Of a stretch of 10,124 bases of DNA, positions 1 to 6,156 are shown one piece after another. The stretch comes from an uncultured Bacilli bacterium (GTDB lineage: Bacteria > Bacillota_I > Bacilli_A > RF39 > UBA660): assembly GCA_947856335.1 (NCBI GenBank), contig CANUCD010000030.1, positions 1-10,124 on the forward strand, read 5' to 3'. The translations under genes were made by a program, and so were the position numbers. Position 1 is the first letter of the stretch. Every line of letters begins with the position of its first letter. The notes beneath the pieces are model-generated. The model saw nothing but the letters and a program-made list of their open reading frames with translations. It was not told the origin of the DNA and made no database searches.

Positions 1-55
1 ACACACTGCCCTTTCACGGCAGCATTCACGGGTTCGAATCCCGTACTGGTCACCA
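1..55 (+). tRNA. tRNA-Glu (anticodon UUC), 5' end cut off by the window
   Basis: The anticodon stem is 6-10 paired with 18-22, five perfect pairs. Its 7-base loop is 11-17 with TTC at 13-15, which reads Glu codons GAA/GAG. The T stem is 28-32 paired with 40-44, with the canonical TTCGAAT loop at 33-39. The 3' acceptor strand is 45-51, the discriminator base is A52, and CCA at 53-55 is encoded in the DNA. The D arm and 5' acceptor strand lie before the window. The sequence closely resembles Firmicutes tRNA-Glu. A terminator follows, so this is probably the last gene of its transcript. Confidence 0.95.
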
Positions 56-69
56 AAAATATTAGTAAT

Positions 70-98
70 CCCAGTTAATACTGGTTTTTATTTTTTTT
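70..98 (+). terminator. Rho-independent terminator after tRNA-Glu
   Basis: Inverted repeat CCAGT (71-75) / ACTGG (80-84) with a TAAT loop, followed at once on the + strand by TTTTTA and eight more T. It lies 15 bases after the tRNA CCA end. The stem is short (5 bp), but the T tract is long. Confidence 0.75.
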
Positions 99-126
99 AA
101 AAAGCTTACTTGTTTATAAAGTAAGC
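99..126 (-). terminator. Rho-independent terminator of the VanY-type gene, embedded in its last codons
   Basis: On the minus strand GCTTACTT (126-119) pairs perfectly with AAGTAAGC (111-104) across a 7-base loop and is followed by five T (103-99). The stem includes the final codons and the TAA stop (108-106) of the carboxypeptidase gene, so the terminator is partly coding. It lies tail to tail with the tRNA terminator. Confidence 0.8.
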
Positions 127-1065
127 ATAATATTCATCAAAAGTTATATCATGTTCATGCAAATATGTAGCAACATCCACTCCAACATACCTCCAGTGCC
201 ATGCTTCCTCAGCAAAACCAGTAAGTTTCTCTGTATCTTCCTCATATCTTTGAATAAAGCCAAATTTATAAGCATTATCACATAACCAAATATGAGCAGG
301 AGAATTTTTAAAATTAGCTGTTGTAGTATGTTCTTTACTAAAAATATCTAAAGATAATCCTGTTTGATGTTCAGAATATCCAGGACGGGCTGCAATACTA
401 TCAGCATAAGTTGTACCCCTAGAGTCTTTATAAGCATCGTATACACTTTGCTGTTCTAAAAATGTACGATAACTAGAATTTATTATAAGATATATACCAT
501 CTTCATAAGCATGATTCCACATATCAATAAAAGCATCATAAGCAACACTTCTAATTTTATGATTTTCACCATAATAATATTTATTATTGATATCAACTAA
601 ATCACTTGGTGTATAATCTTTATTTAAATGATAATATTTGTTAACTAATAATAATATATCATCACGAGTATTAGTATCAAAATCTTTAGAATAATATTCA
701 TAATCTGTATTAGTATTTACAATCGAAACACACTCTCTAGTAGTTAATCCCTCATTATCTTTATGATAATTCATATATCGATTTAAATTTTCTTTGATAA
801 AATAATCATCTTGTAAAACACTTATTAAAAAAGTATCTTTATCACTATTAGTTAGAGCATTTATTTCTTTATCTTCCAAATTATTTTCTAAAAGTTTAAT
901 TTCATCTTCAGTATATCCTTTTTCTAAGAGTTTATATTCGTTTGTTTGATGATATTGATAAGTATTATAAATACGCATACTAATCATAATTAGAATAATT
1001 AAAATAAATAATCCACCCAATATAAACCACACTTGTTTTTTTATCTTTAATCTAGTTTTTTTCAA
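106..1065 (-). CDS. Membrane-anchored VanY-type D-alanyl-D-alanine carboxypeptidase (peptidase family M15B)
   Basis: Predicted zinc D,D-carboxypeptidase that removes the terminal D-Ala from peptidoglycan stem peptides outside the membrane. Numbered from the preferred TTG start (319 aa): a basic N-terminus, one membrane segment at about residues 12-33, a variable charged region to about 160, then the M15B domain. SEHQTGLSLDI carries zinc ligands H233 and D240. EAWHWRYVG carries catalytic E287 and zinc ligand H290. No Cys follows the hydrophobic segment, so it is a signal anchor rather than a lipoprotein. Start choice: GTG at 1074 is in frame but has no SD and lies about 2 bases from the predicted transcript start. 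TTG at 1065 has GGTGAT (1075-1070) before it and gives the natural start MKKTRLKIKKQ. Single-gene transcript with its own promoter and terminator. The VanY family includes both resistance enzymes and housekeeping wall enzymes; nothing here suggests a vancomycin cluster. Confidence 0.9.
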   Translation of the reverse strand: MKKTRLKIKKQVWFILGGLFILIILIMISMRIYNTYQYHQTNEYKLLEKGYTEDEIKLLENNLEDKEINALTNSDKDTFLISVLQDDYFIKENLNRYMNYHKDNEGLTTRECVSIVNTNTDYEYYSKDFDTNTRDDILLLVNKYYHLNKDYTPSDLVDINNKYYYGENHKIRSVAYDAFIDMWNHAYEDGIYLIINSSYRTFLEQQSVYDAYKDSRGTTYADSIAARPGYSEHQTGLSLDIFSKEHTTTANFKNSPAHIWLCDNAYKFGFIQRYEEDTEKLTGFAEEAWHWRYVGVDVATYLHEHDITFDEYYAYFINK

Positions 1066-1069
1066 AGCT

Positions 1070-1075
1070 ATCACC
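1070..1075 (-). promoter_or_regulatory. SD GGTGAT that points to a TTG start for the VanY-type gene
   Basis: On the minus strand GGTGAT matches the 3' half of the extended SD (AAGGAGGTGATC) and lies 4 bases before TTG at 1065. The upstream GTG (1074-1072) lies inside this site and has no SD of its own. Support for TTG is moderate. Confidence 0.5.
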
Positions 1076-1082
1076 CAATATT

Positions 1083-1111
1083 ATTATAACCAATTATTTT
1101 TTATTTGACAA
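1083..1111 (-). promoter_or_regulatory. Sigma-A promoter of the VanY-type gene
   Basis: -35 TTGTCA (1111-1106), a 17-base spacer, and a perfect -10 TATAAT (1088-1083) on the minus strand. The predicted transcript start is about 1076, leaving only 2 bases before the GTG codon or about 11 before the preferred TTG. Its -35 box is superimposed on the -35 box of the opposite promoter. Confidence 0.75.
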
Positions 1112-1133
1112 ATTTATTTTTTCATTGTAATAT
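1105..1133 (+). promoter_or_regulatory. Sigma-A promoter of the 118-aa ORF
   Basis: Perfect -35 TTGACA (1105-1110), a 17-base spacer and -10 TAATAT (1128-1133). Transcription should start near 1140, giving a leader of about 27 bases that carries the SD AAAGGATGG before the ATG at 1167. It overlaps the divergent promoter at 1106-1110. Confidence 0.75.
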
Positions 1134-1166
1134 GTATTTGTAAAGTAAGTAGTAAAGGATGGTCTT

Positions 1167-1523
1167 ATGAAGAATAATAAACTTGTTTTAACTTATTGTA
1201 AAAACTTTGATAAAATAAATAATGCTGACTTTTTAGAAGGCGATAATTTATCTATTCAACTTGTTAAAATATATAAAGATTACATATTTAGTATTGATAC
1301 AGAAGAAATTAAGGAAGTAGAAAATGCCATTTTAATAGATAAAATTATGGCTAAATATATTGATGATTACTTATTTAGAAAGACCCTAAAACAAGCTCTT
1401 ATGCAAGTAAAAGTTAAAAAAAGCAGTAATATAATAGAAACAATTGTTTTAAGTATTATTGAAATATTTCAAAAAGTGGAATTTGAACAAACCAGAAAAA
1501 TAGTTATATCAAAATGGATTTAA
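1167..1523 (+). CDS. Hypothetical protein, 118 aa, unrecognised
   Basis: I do not recognise a family. The ATG is preceded by AAAGGATGG (1155-1163), and a strong promoter and a terminator frame the gene, so it looks like a real single-gene transcript. The product is cytoplasmic in appearance, with no signal peptide or clear membrane span. It is rich in Lys, Ile and Glu. Much of residues 45-110 looks helical, with alternating charged and Ile/Leu/Val stretches such as IIETIVLSIIEIFQ, suggesting a small helical bundle or a protein-binding domain. The only Cys is at position 11. It lies just upstream of rnc but is separated from it by a terminator and rnc's own promoter, so shared function cannot be inferred. 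Confidence 0.75.
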   Translation: MKNNKLVLTYCKNFDKINNADFLEGDNLSIQLVKIYKDYIFSIDTEEIKEVENAILIDKIMAKYIDDYLFRKTLKQALMQVKVKKSSNIIETIVLSIIEIFQKVEFEQTRKIVISKWI

Positions 1524-1549
1524 TAAGCACAAACGTGTTTATTTTTTTT
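1522..1549 (+). terminator. Rho-independent terminator of the 118-aa ORF
   Basis: Stem 1522-1530 / 1535-1543 (AATAAGCAC with GTGTTTATT, 9 pairs including one G-U), loop AAAC, then an uninterrupted T run to 1549. The stem starts within the TAA stop codon. The T run ends 9 bases before the extended -10 of rnc. Confidence 0.8.
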
Positions 1550-1557
1550 CTTGATTT

Positions 1558-1566
1558 TGTTATAAT
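1558..1566 (+). promoter_or_regulatory. Extended -10 promoter of rnc-smc
   Basis: TG-T-TATAAT: a perfect -10 (1561-1566) with the TGn extension (1558-1560). The best -35 at 17 bases, TTTATT (1538-1543), is poor and lies in the preceding terminator stem, so the extended -10 probably does the work. The start near 1573 gives a leader of about 17 bases. No leader hairpin suggesting RNase III autoregulation is visible. Confidence 0.7.
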
Positions 1567-1589
1567 AGAAAAGAAAAAGAGTTGATGAT

Positions 1590-2237
1590 ATGAAATTTTT
1601 AGAAAAATATAATATTAAAATAAATAATAAAGAATTATTAGAAACAGCTTTAACTCATAGTAGTTATCAAAACGAACATGGGGGAGCAAATTATGAAAGA
1701 CTAGAATTTTTAGGAGATGCTGTCTTAGAACTCATTACAAGTGAGTATTTTTACAAGAAATATGATTGTCAGGAGGGGGAACTTTCTAAAATAAGAGCAA
1801 GCTTTGTTTGTGAAGAAGCTCTTGCCCAGTATGCTAAAGACGTTGGTATAAATAATTATATAAGGGTTGGTAATGGGCAAATAAATAATATCAATGATAC
1901 CATCATAGCAGATACATTCGAATCTGTATTAGGAGCTATTTATTTAGACCAAGGCTTTTTAGTTGCTAAAAAATATGTATTAGAAGTATTAAAACCCTAT
2001 GTTTTAGAGCATCACGTTTTTTTGGGAGATTATAAATCACGTTTACAAGAAATGGTACAAACAGATAAAAAATCACTAGAATATCGTCTAATTAGTGAAG
2101 TAGGACCATCACACGATAAAACATTTACATTTGAAGTAGTAATTGATGGTATCGTATATGGAAAAGGCACAGGCAAAAGCAAAAAAGAAGCCGAGCAAAA
2201 AGCTGCCCAAGATGCTTTACAAAAAGTAGCAAAGTAG
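1590..2237 (+). CDS. rnc: Ribonuclease III
   Basis: Double-strand RNA endonuclease that matures rRNA precursors and processes or degrades structured and antisense-paired RNAs. At 215 aa it is a little shorter than typical bacterial RNase III (about 225-250). The N-terminal nuclease domain (about 1-140) contains the signature ERLEFLGDAVLE, with E36, E39 and D43. The second acidic cluster IADTFESVLGA gives D108 and E111, matching the E. coli E38/E41/D45/D114/E117 set. The C-terminal double-stranded RNA-binding domain (about 148-213) opens with SRLQEMVQ and ends in the lysine-rich GKSKKEAEQKAAQDAL helix. The ATG follows a loose SD (AGAGTTGATGAT). The gene leads a two-gene operon with smc, an order widespread in Firmicutes. 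Confidence 0.97.
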   Translation: MKFLEKYNIKINNKELLETALTHSSYQNEHGGANYERLEFLGDAVLELITSEYFYKKYDCQEGELSKIRASFVCEEALAQYAKDVGINNYIRVGNGQINNINDTIIADTFESVLGAIYLDQGFLVAKKYVLEVLKPYVLEHHVFLGDYKSRLQEMVQTDKKSLEYRLISEVGPSHDKTFTFEVVIDGIVYGKGTGKSKKEAEQKAAQDALQKVAK

Positions 2238-2244
2238 GTGTCAT

Positions 2245-5187
2245 ATGTATTTAAAAAATATTCGAGCATATGGCTTTAAATCTTTTGCTGATAAGATAGA
2301 TATTGAAGTAAAAAAAGGAATAACTGCTATTGTAGGACCAAACGGCTCTGGTAAAAGTAACATAGTTGATGCAGTAAGATGGGTTTTAGGTGAACAAAGC
2401 ATTAAATCTTTACGTGGTACAGAAGCAATGAGTGATGTAATCTTCTCGGGTTCAAAATCTAGAGATGCCCTAACAAGAGCCTACGTTTCTTTAGTTTTTG
2501 ATAATAGCGATCATTATCTAAATAGTGATTTTAAAGAAATTGAAATAAAAAGAGTAATATATCATACAGGAGAAAACGAATATTTCATCAATAATAGCAA
2601 AGTTCGTTTAAAAGATATTACTAATTTATTCATGGATACAGGTGCAGGTACAGATTCATTTAATATTATTTCCCAAGGAAGTGTTTCTGATATTATTTCT
2701 AGCAAACCTGAAGCAAGAAGAACTATTTTTGAAGATGCTGCTGGCGTTTTAAAATATAAGCATAGAAAAGAAGAAAGCCTAAGAAAACTTGATAAGACAA
2801 AAGAAAATATTTCTAAAATAAAACTAGTTATTGATGAACTAGAAAAAAGTGTAAAACCACTTAAAAAACAAAGTGAAATAGCTAAGAAATTTTTGACACT
2901 AAAAGAAGAACTCAAAACAAACGAAATAGCTTTAGTAGCTAACGATATAGCTAAAATAAACATTGATTATAAAAAAATACAAGCAGAAGTTGATACTTTA
3001 AAAATGAATCTAACAAAAATGACCACAACTGGTGCAGAAGATACCTCAAAACTTGAAAAATTAAAGCTAGAAAATTTAAAACTAGAAGAAGAGATAACTA
3101 AGAAAAATAACGCTCTTTTAAATTTAACAGAAAATTTAGCAAGCCTAGAAGCCGAAAAACTAGTAACGATGGAAAGAAAAAAATATCAAGCTAAAAAAGA
3201 CAACTTAGAAGCCGAAATGATTAAATTAAAAGAAGAAGAATTAGCTATAAAGAAAGAATATCAAATAGAAAAAACAAAACTAGAAGATTTAATTGCTGAT
3301 ATTAAAGAAAAATCTCTTCAAAAAGATGAAGTAGATAATGAATTATTAAAAGAAAAATTAAATAAAAATAATCTCCAAGCAAGTTTAAATGATTTATCCA
3401 AAACTATATTAGTATTAGAAAATAAAATTGAAATACTAAAAGATAATATTCATAATAATTCCAAATTGCCTCAAGCAGTACGAAGTGTACTTCATAATAT
3501 GCGCTTAAAAGGTGTTCATAATACCATAGGTAATATTATTTCTACTGATAAAATATATGAAATAGCAATTGCAACATCTCTAGGAGGGGCATCAAACTTT
3601 CTTGTGGTTGATGATGAAAAAGAATCAAAAGAATGCATTACATATCTAAAAGAAAATCATTTAGGTAGAGCAACTTTTTTCCCACTAAATATTATTAAAC
3701 CTAGAGAAATTGCTCAAACTGATTTAGAGCAAATAAAAGGTATTGCTGGATTCATTGATATAGCAAGTAATTTAGTAGAATTTAAAAAAGAATATGAAGC
3801 AATCGTAAAAAACCAATTAGGTAATGTATTAGTTGTGCAAGATATTGATACATTAAATAAAATTGGTAAAATATTAAATTATCGCTATAAAATAGTTTCT
3901 TTAGATGGCGAAGTTTTATATGTAGGAGGTTCTATCACAGGAGGGGACGCTTTAAATAAAAGTGCCCTAAATGATAAACTACAATTGTCAGAATTAGAAG
4001 AAAAGTTAGAACTATCAAAGCTTAATTTAGAAAAGAAAAATGCATATTTTCAAGAATTTATGCAAAATTTTGCTAACTTAGAAGCAAAAAGTAGTGATTT
4101 ATCTAAAAATCTAATAAATCTTAATGAAATATTAAATACAAGAACTAATAAAGTACGTAATCTAGAAGAAGAACTAGCAAAAAAAGAATTAGAAATCAAA
4201 GGAAATGAAGATATTCATTCTAATAAATTAGATCAAAAACTAGTCGACATCTTAGAAGAGACAACAGAAATATCAAGCAAAAAAGATTTATTAAATGTTG
4301 AATTAAACAAATTAAAAGCTCAAAAGTCTGATTTAGCTCTTCAAATTACAGAGATTGAATCACTTAATCACGAAGCAACTTCCAATTATAACCGTATACA
4401 AAACACCTTAAAAGAAAAAGAAATTATATTAGGTAAATATGACGTAAAACTAGATAATTTACTTTTAAATTTATCAGATAATTATTCCATGACTTATGAA
4501 TATGCTGCTACTCATTATGAATTAAATATGGAAGTAGAAGATGCTCGTATAAAAGTTGAACACTTAAAAAAAGAAATCCAAGATTTAGGCGAAGTAAATA
4601 CTGGTTCAATCAAGGAATATGAAAGAATTAAAGAACGTTATGAATTTTTATTAAATCAAAGTAATGATTTAGAAGTTTCTAGTCAAGAACTGCATAATAT
4701 CATTAAAGAAATGGACGAAATCATGATAGCAAAATTTAAAACAACCTTTGATTTAATAAGTAAAGAATTTAATCATGTGTTTAGAGCGCTATTTAAAGGA
4801 GGAAGAGGCTCGCTAAAGCTTACTGACCCAAGCGATTTATTAAATACAGGTATAGAAATAGAAGCTGAACCTCCTGGAAAGAAACTAAATTCTATTGGTT
4901 TGCTTTCTGGTGGGGAAAAAACACTAACTGCTATTGCTGTCTTGTTTGCTATTTTAAATGTCAAGCCAAGTCCATTTTGCATTTTAGATGAAGTTGAAGC
5001 TGCTTTAGATGAAGCAAATGTCGATACATTCGGCAAATATTTACAAAACAAAAAAAATATGAGTCAATTTATTTTAATTACTCATAAAAAAAGAACTATG
5101 GAATATGCTGATGTATTATATGGAATCACAATGCAAGAATCAGGTGTAAGTAAACTAGTTAGTGTAGATTTAGAAGAAGCAAAATAA
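2245..5187 (+). CDS. smc: Chromosome partition protein SMC, short-arm form (980 aa)
   Basis: ATPase of the SMC-ScpAB condensin, which extrudes DNA loops and helps segregate chromosomes. Numbered from the ATG: N-terminal head with Walker A GPNGSGKS (31-38, K37). N-terminal coiled coil about 170-405. Hinge about 408-570, starting LPQAVRSVLHNMRLKG, with GRATFFPL and GGSITGG inside. C-terminal coiled coil about 575-780. C-terminal head from LGEVNTGSIKEYERI, with ABC signature LSGGEK (887-892), Walker B ILDE (D915, catalytic E916) and D-loop LDEANV. All ATPase motifs are intact and the frame is unbroken. Typical Bacillus SMC is about 1186 aa; the missing 200 or so residues come about equally from both coils. 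The start lies 7 bases after the rnc stop, with AGGTG overlapping that stop as SD. Mycoplasma SMC (P115) has nearly the same length. Confidence 0.97.
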   Translation: MYLKNIRAYGFKSFADKIDIEVKKGITAIVGPNGSGKSNIVDAVRWVLGEQSIKSLRGTEAMSDVIFSGSKSRDALTRAYVSLVFDNSDHYLNSDFKEIEIKRVIYHTGENEYFINNSKVRLKDITNLFMDTGAGTDSFNIISQGSVSDIISSKPEARRTIFEDAAGVLKYKHRKEESLRKLDKTKENISKIKLVIDELEKSVKPLKKQSEIAKKFLTLKEELKTNEIALVANDIAKINIDYKKIQAEVDTLKMNLTKMTTTGAEDTSKLEKLKLENLKLEEEITKKNNALLNLTENLASLEAEKLVTMERKKYQAKKDNLEAEMIKLKEEELAIKKEYQIEKTKLEDLIADIKEKSLQKDEVDNELLKEKLNKNNLQASLNDLSKTILVLENKIEILKDNIHNNSKLPQAVRSVLHNMRLKGVHNTIGNIISTDKIYEIAIATSLGGASNFLVVDDEKESKECITYLKENHLGRATFFPLNIIKPREIAQTDLEQIKGIAGFIDIASNLVEFKKEYEAIVKNQLGNVLVVQDIDTLNKIGKILNYRYKIVSLDGEVLYVGGSITGGDALNKSALNDKLQLSELEEKLELSKLNLEKKNAYFQEFMQNFANLEAKSSDLSKNLINLNEILNTRTNKVRNLEEELAKKELEIKGNEDIHSNKLDQKLVDILEETTEISSKKDLLNVELNKLKAQKSDLALQITEIESLNHEATSNYNRIQNTLKEKEIILGKYDVKLDNLLLNLSDNYSMTYEYAATHYELNMEVEDARIKVEHLKKEIQDLGEVNTGSIKEYERIKERYEFLLNQSNDLEVSSQELHNIIKEMDEIMIAKFKTTFDLISKEFNHVFRALFKGGRGSLKLTDPSDLLNTGIEIEAEPPGKKLNSIGLLSGGEKTLTAIAVLFAILNVKPSPFCILDEVEAALDEANVDTFGKYLQNKKNMSQFILITHKKRTMEYADVLYGITMQESGVSKLVSVDLEEAK

Positions 5188-5212
5188 AAAGTGGTAAAAA
5201 GCCACTTTTTTT
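5181..5212. terminator. Bidirectional terminator between smc and def
   Basis: Stem 5186-5195 / 5201-5210 (AAAAAGTGGT with GCCACTTTTT, closing on a G-U) around an AAAAA loop. The + strand ends in a T run to 5212, and the minus strand gives TTTTTATTTT. It serves both convergent genes: the stem starts in the smc TAA (5185-5187) and the def TAA is at 5213-5211. Confidence 0.85.
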
Positions 5213-5762
5213 ATATCTCACGATACTTTTTGGCATCTTTAAAAGGATTTTTAGCATCAATTCGATCAACAAATAAAATGCCGTTTAAATGATCTATTTC
5301 ATGTTGAAAAGCAATAGCAATATCTTCTCTAACTCTTATTTTAAAAGAATTACCATCAATATCTTGAGCTTCTATAGTTATTCTTGCATATCTAGGAACA
5401 ATTCCCTCGACATCTCTATTAACACTTAAACAACCTTCACCCTCACCAACATAAATCATCTCTTCACTATGACTGACGATTTTAGGATTGATAATAATAT
5501 ATTCTTTAAATGTTTCGTCTTCTAATTCTTCAACAATAACAAAAATTCTTTTTAAAATACCAATTTGCACATAAGCAAGACCCATTCCTGCTCTAAGTTT
5601 ATATTTTTCTTCATATTCAGGAATTTGACTCATCTTTAAGTAAGTAATCATATCCTGAATATTCTTTTTATCTTCTTTAGAAAGAGGAAAAACTACTTCT
5701 TTACTTTTTTCTCTTAATATTTTATTTGCTTCATCTAATATTTTAATATCTGGTAATTTCAT
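5211..5762 (-). CDS. def: Peptide deformylase, type II
   Basis: Metalloenzyme that removes the formyl group from the N-terminal Met of new proteins at the ribosome. Its 183 aa is the usual length for Gram-positive type II enzymes. Motif 2 EGCLS supplies metal ligand C111. Motif 3 QHEIDH supplies ligands H154 and H158 and catalytic E155. Motif 1 is GMGLAYVQIG (59-68), where the family consensus is GxGLAAPQ. The oxyanion-stabilising Gln (Q66) is kept, but Ala-Pro is replaced by Tyr-Val. The ATG has SD AAAGGGGT (5778-5771) at 8 bases. It is transcribed alone, convergent with smc; fmt, its usual partner, is not nearby in the window. Confidence 0.95.
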   Translation of the reverse strand: MKLPDIKILDEANKILREKSKEVVFPLSKEDKKNIQDMITYLKMSQIPEYEEKYKLRAGMGLAYVQIGILKRIFVIVEELEDETFKEYIIINPKIVSHSEEMIYVGEGEGCLSVNRDVEGIVPRYARITIEAQDIDGNSFKIRVREDIAIAFQHEIDHLNGILFVDRIDAKNPFKDAKKYREI

Positions 5763-5788
5763 AAAACTACACCCCTTTAAGTGGCTTT

Positions 5789-5817
5789 ATTTTACCACAA
5801 AATTAAAATTTTGTAAA
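5789..5817 (-). promoter_or_regulatory. Promoter of def
   Basis: -35 TTTACA (5817-5812), a 17-base spacer, -10 TAAAAT (5794-5789) with a TGg extension just upstream on the minus strand. The start near 5782 leaves about 20 bases to the ATG. The -35 box lies inside the T-rich tail of the preceding gene's terminator. Confidence 0.65.
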
Positions 5818-5841
5818 ATAAAAAGGAGAGAAATATCTCTC
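5814..5841 (-). terminator. Terminator of the YjcZ-like gene
   Basis: Perfect 6-bp stem GAGAGA/TCTCTC (5841-5836 with 5831-5826) with a 4-base loop, followed on the minus strand by CTTTTTATTTT. The stem begins at the last base of the TAG stop. The tail runs into the def -35 box. Confidence 0.7.
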
Positions 5842-6023
5842 TAATTGTTGTTATTGCCCCAATTCCAACCTGCTCCGATAATAATAACAAGTAGAATAAA
5901 TAGGACAATCCATATTGCAGCACCAATACCATAGCCACTTGTATAGCCTGCATATCCAGTATTACAAGGTTGATAGCCACCATAGCTGCCACCATAGTAA
6001 CCATTATTTCCATAATAATACAT
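5841..6023 (-). CDS. YjcZ-like small Gly/Tyr-rich membrane protein, 60 aa
   Basis: Residues 1-32 are almost only Gly, Tyr, Asn and Ser in YYGG/GYxGY-like repeats with one Cys (C20). Residues about 33-53 form one strongly hydrophobic span (IWIVLFILLVIIIGAGW), and the tail is WGNNNN. This layout, a glycine/tyrosine-rich head followed by xxVLFILLxIIxGA, resembles the YjcZ family of tiny proteins first named from Bacillus sporulation genes, whose molecular role is unclear. It has one of the best SDs in the window, AAAGGAGG (6038-6031) at 7 bases from the ATG, plus its own -10 and terminator, so it is probably well translated. An overlapping minus-strand frame (5792-6013) is rejected. Whether this organism sporulates cannot be judged here. 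Confidence 0.8.
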   Translation of the reverse strand: MYYYGNNGYYGGSYGGYQPCNTGYAGYTSGYGIGAAIWIVLFILLVIIIGAGWNWGNNNN

Positions 6024-6046
6024 ATTTATACCTCCTTTATGTATCT

Positions 6047-6052
6047 ATTATA
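6047..6052 (-). promoter_or_regulatory. -10 box of the YjcZ-like gene
   Basis: Perfect TATAAT on the minus strand, about 7 bases from a likely start near 6040 that would leave a leader of about 17 bases with the SD. No convincing -35 box is found at 16-18 bases and there is no TGn extension. The promoter may therefore need an activator or use a different -35; the call is tentative. Confidence 0.4.
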
Positions 6053-6074
6053 GTTTACTCATTTGGGCAATATT

Positions 6075-6103
6075 TTGACATTCAAAATAAATATTTTTTT
6101 AAT
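6075..6103 (+). promoter_or_regulatory. Promoter of ftsW
   Basis: Perfect -35 TTGACA (6075-6080), a 17-base spacer, -10 TTTAAT (6098-6103, one mismatch). Transcription would start near 6110, giving a leader of about 45 bases. A weaker alternative is TGATAAACT at 6130-6138. Confidence 0.55.
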
Positions 6104-6144
6104 TTTTCTTTTAATTTCCTAAGAAAATATGATAAACTATAAAT

Positions 6145-6151
6145 AGGGTGG
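6145..6151 (+). promoter_or_regulatory. SD AGGGTGG that sets the ftsW start
   Basis: AGGGTGG lies 5 bases before ATG at 6157. An in-frame GTG at 6148 falls inside this SD and has none of its own, so the ATG is preferred. Confidence 0.7.
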
Positions 6152-6156
6152 AAAAT

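Noticed and set aside
106..1065. VanY-type gene as a vancomycin-resistance determinant
   Set aside because: No vanH/A/X, vanR/S or vanZ nearby; M15B carboxypeptidases are common housekeeping wall enzymes in low-GC Gram-positives.
2030..2269. Minus-strand ORF antisense to the rnc end and smc start
   Set aside because: Opposite strand of a well-supported double-stranded RNA-binding domain; no SD or promoter and no plausible protein.
2562..2963. Minus-strand ORF antisense to the SMC head and coil
   Set aside because: Ser/Leu/Phe-rich composition is what the reverse of a Lys/Glu-rich coiled coil produces.
4773..5051. Minus-strand ORF antisense to the SMC C-terminal head
   Set aside because: Shadow of the conserved signature and Walker B region; no start signals.
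5792..6013. Minus-strand ORF of 73 codons overlapping the YjcZ-like gene
   Set aside because: No SD at its start, it runs through a terminator hairpin and the def promoter, and it is a shifted frame of a gene with an excellent SD.
5915..6142. Plus-strand ORF of 75 codons, His/Tyr-rich
   Set aside because: Antisense shadow of the Gly/Tyr-rich gene; it covers the intergenic promoter region and ends just before ftsW, with no SD.
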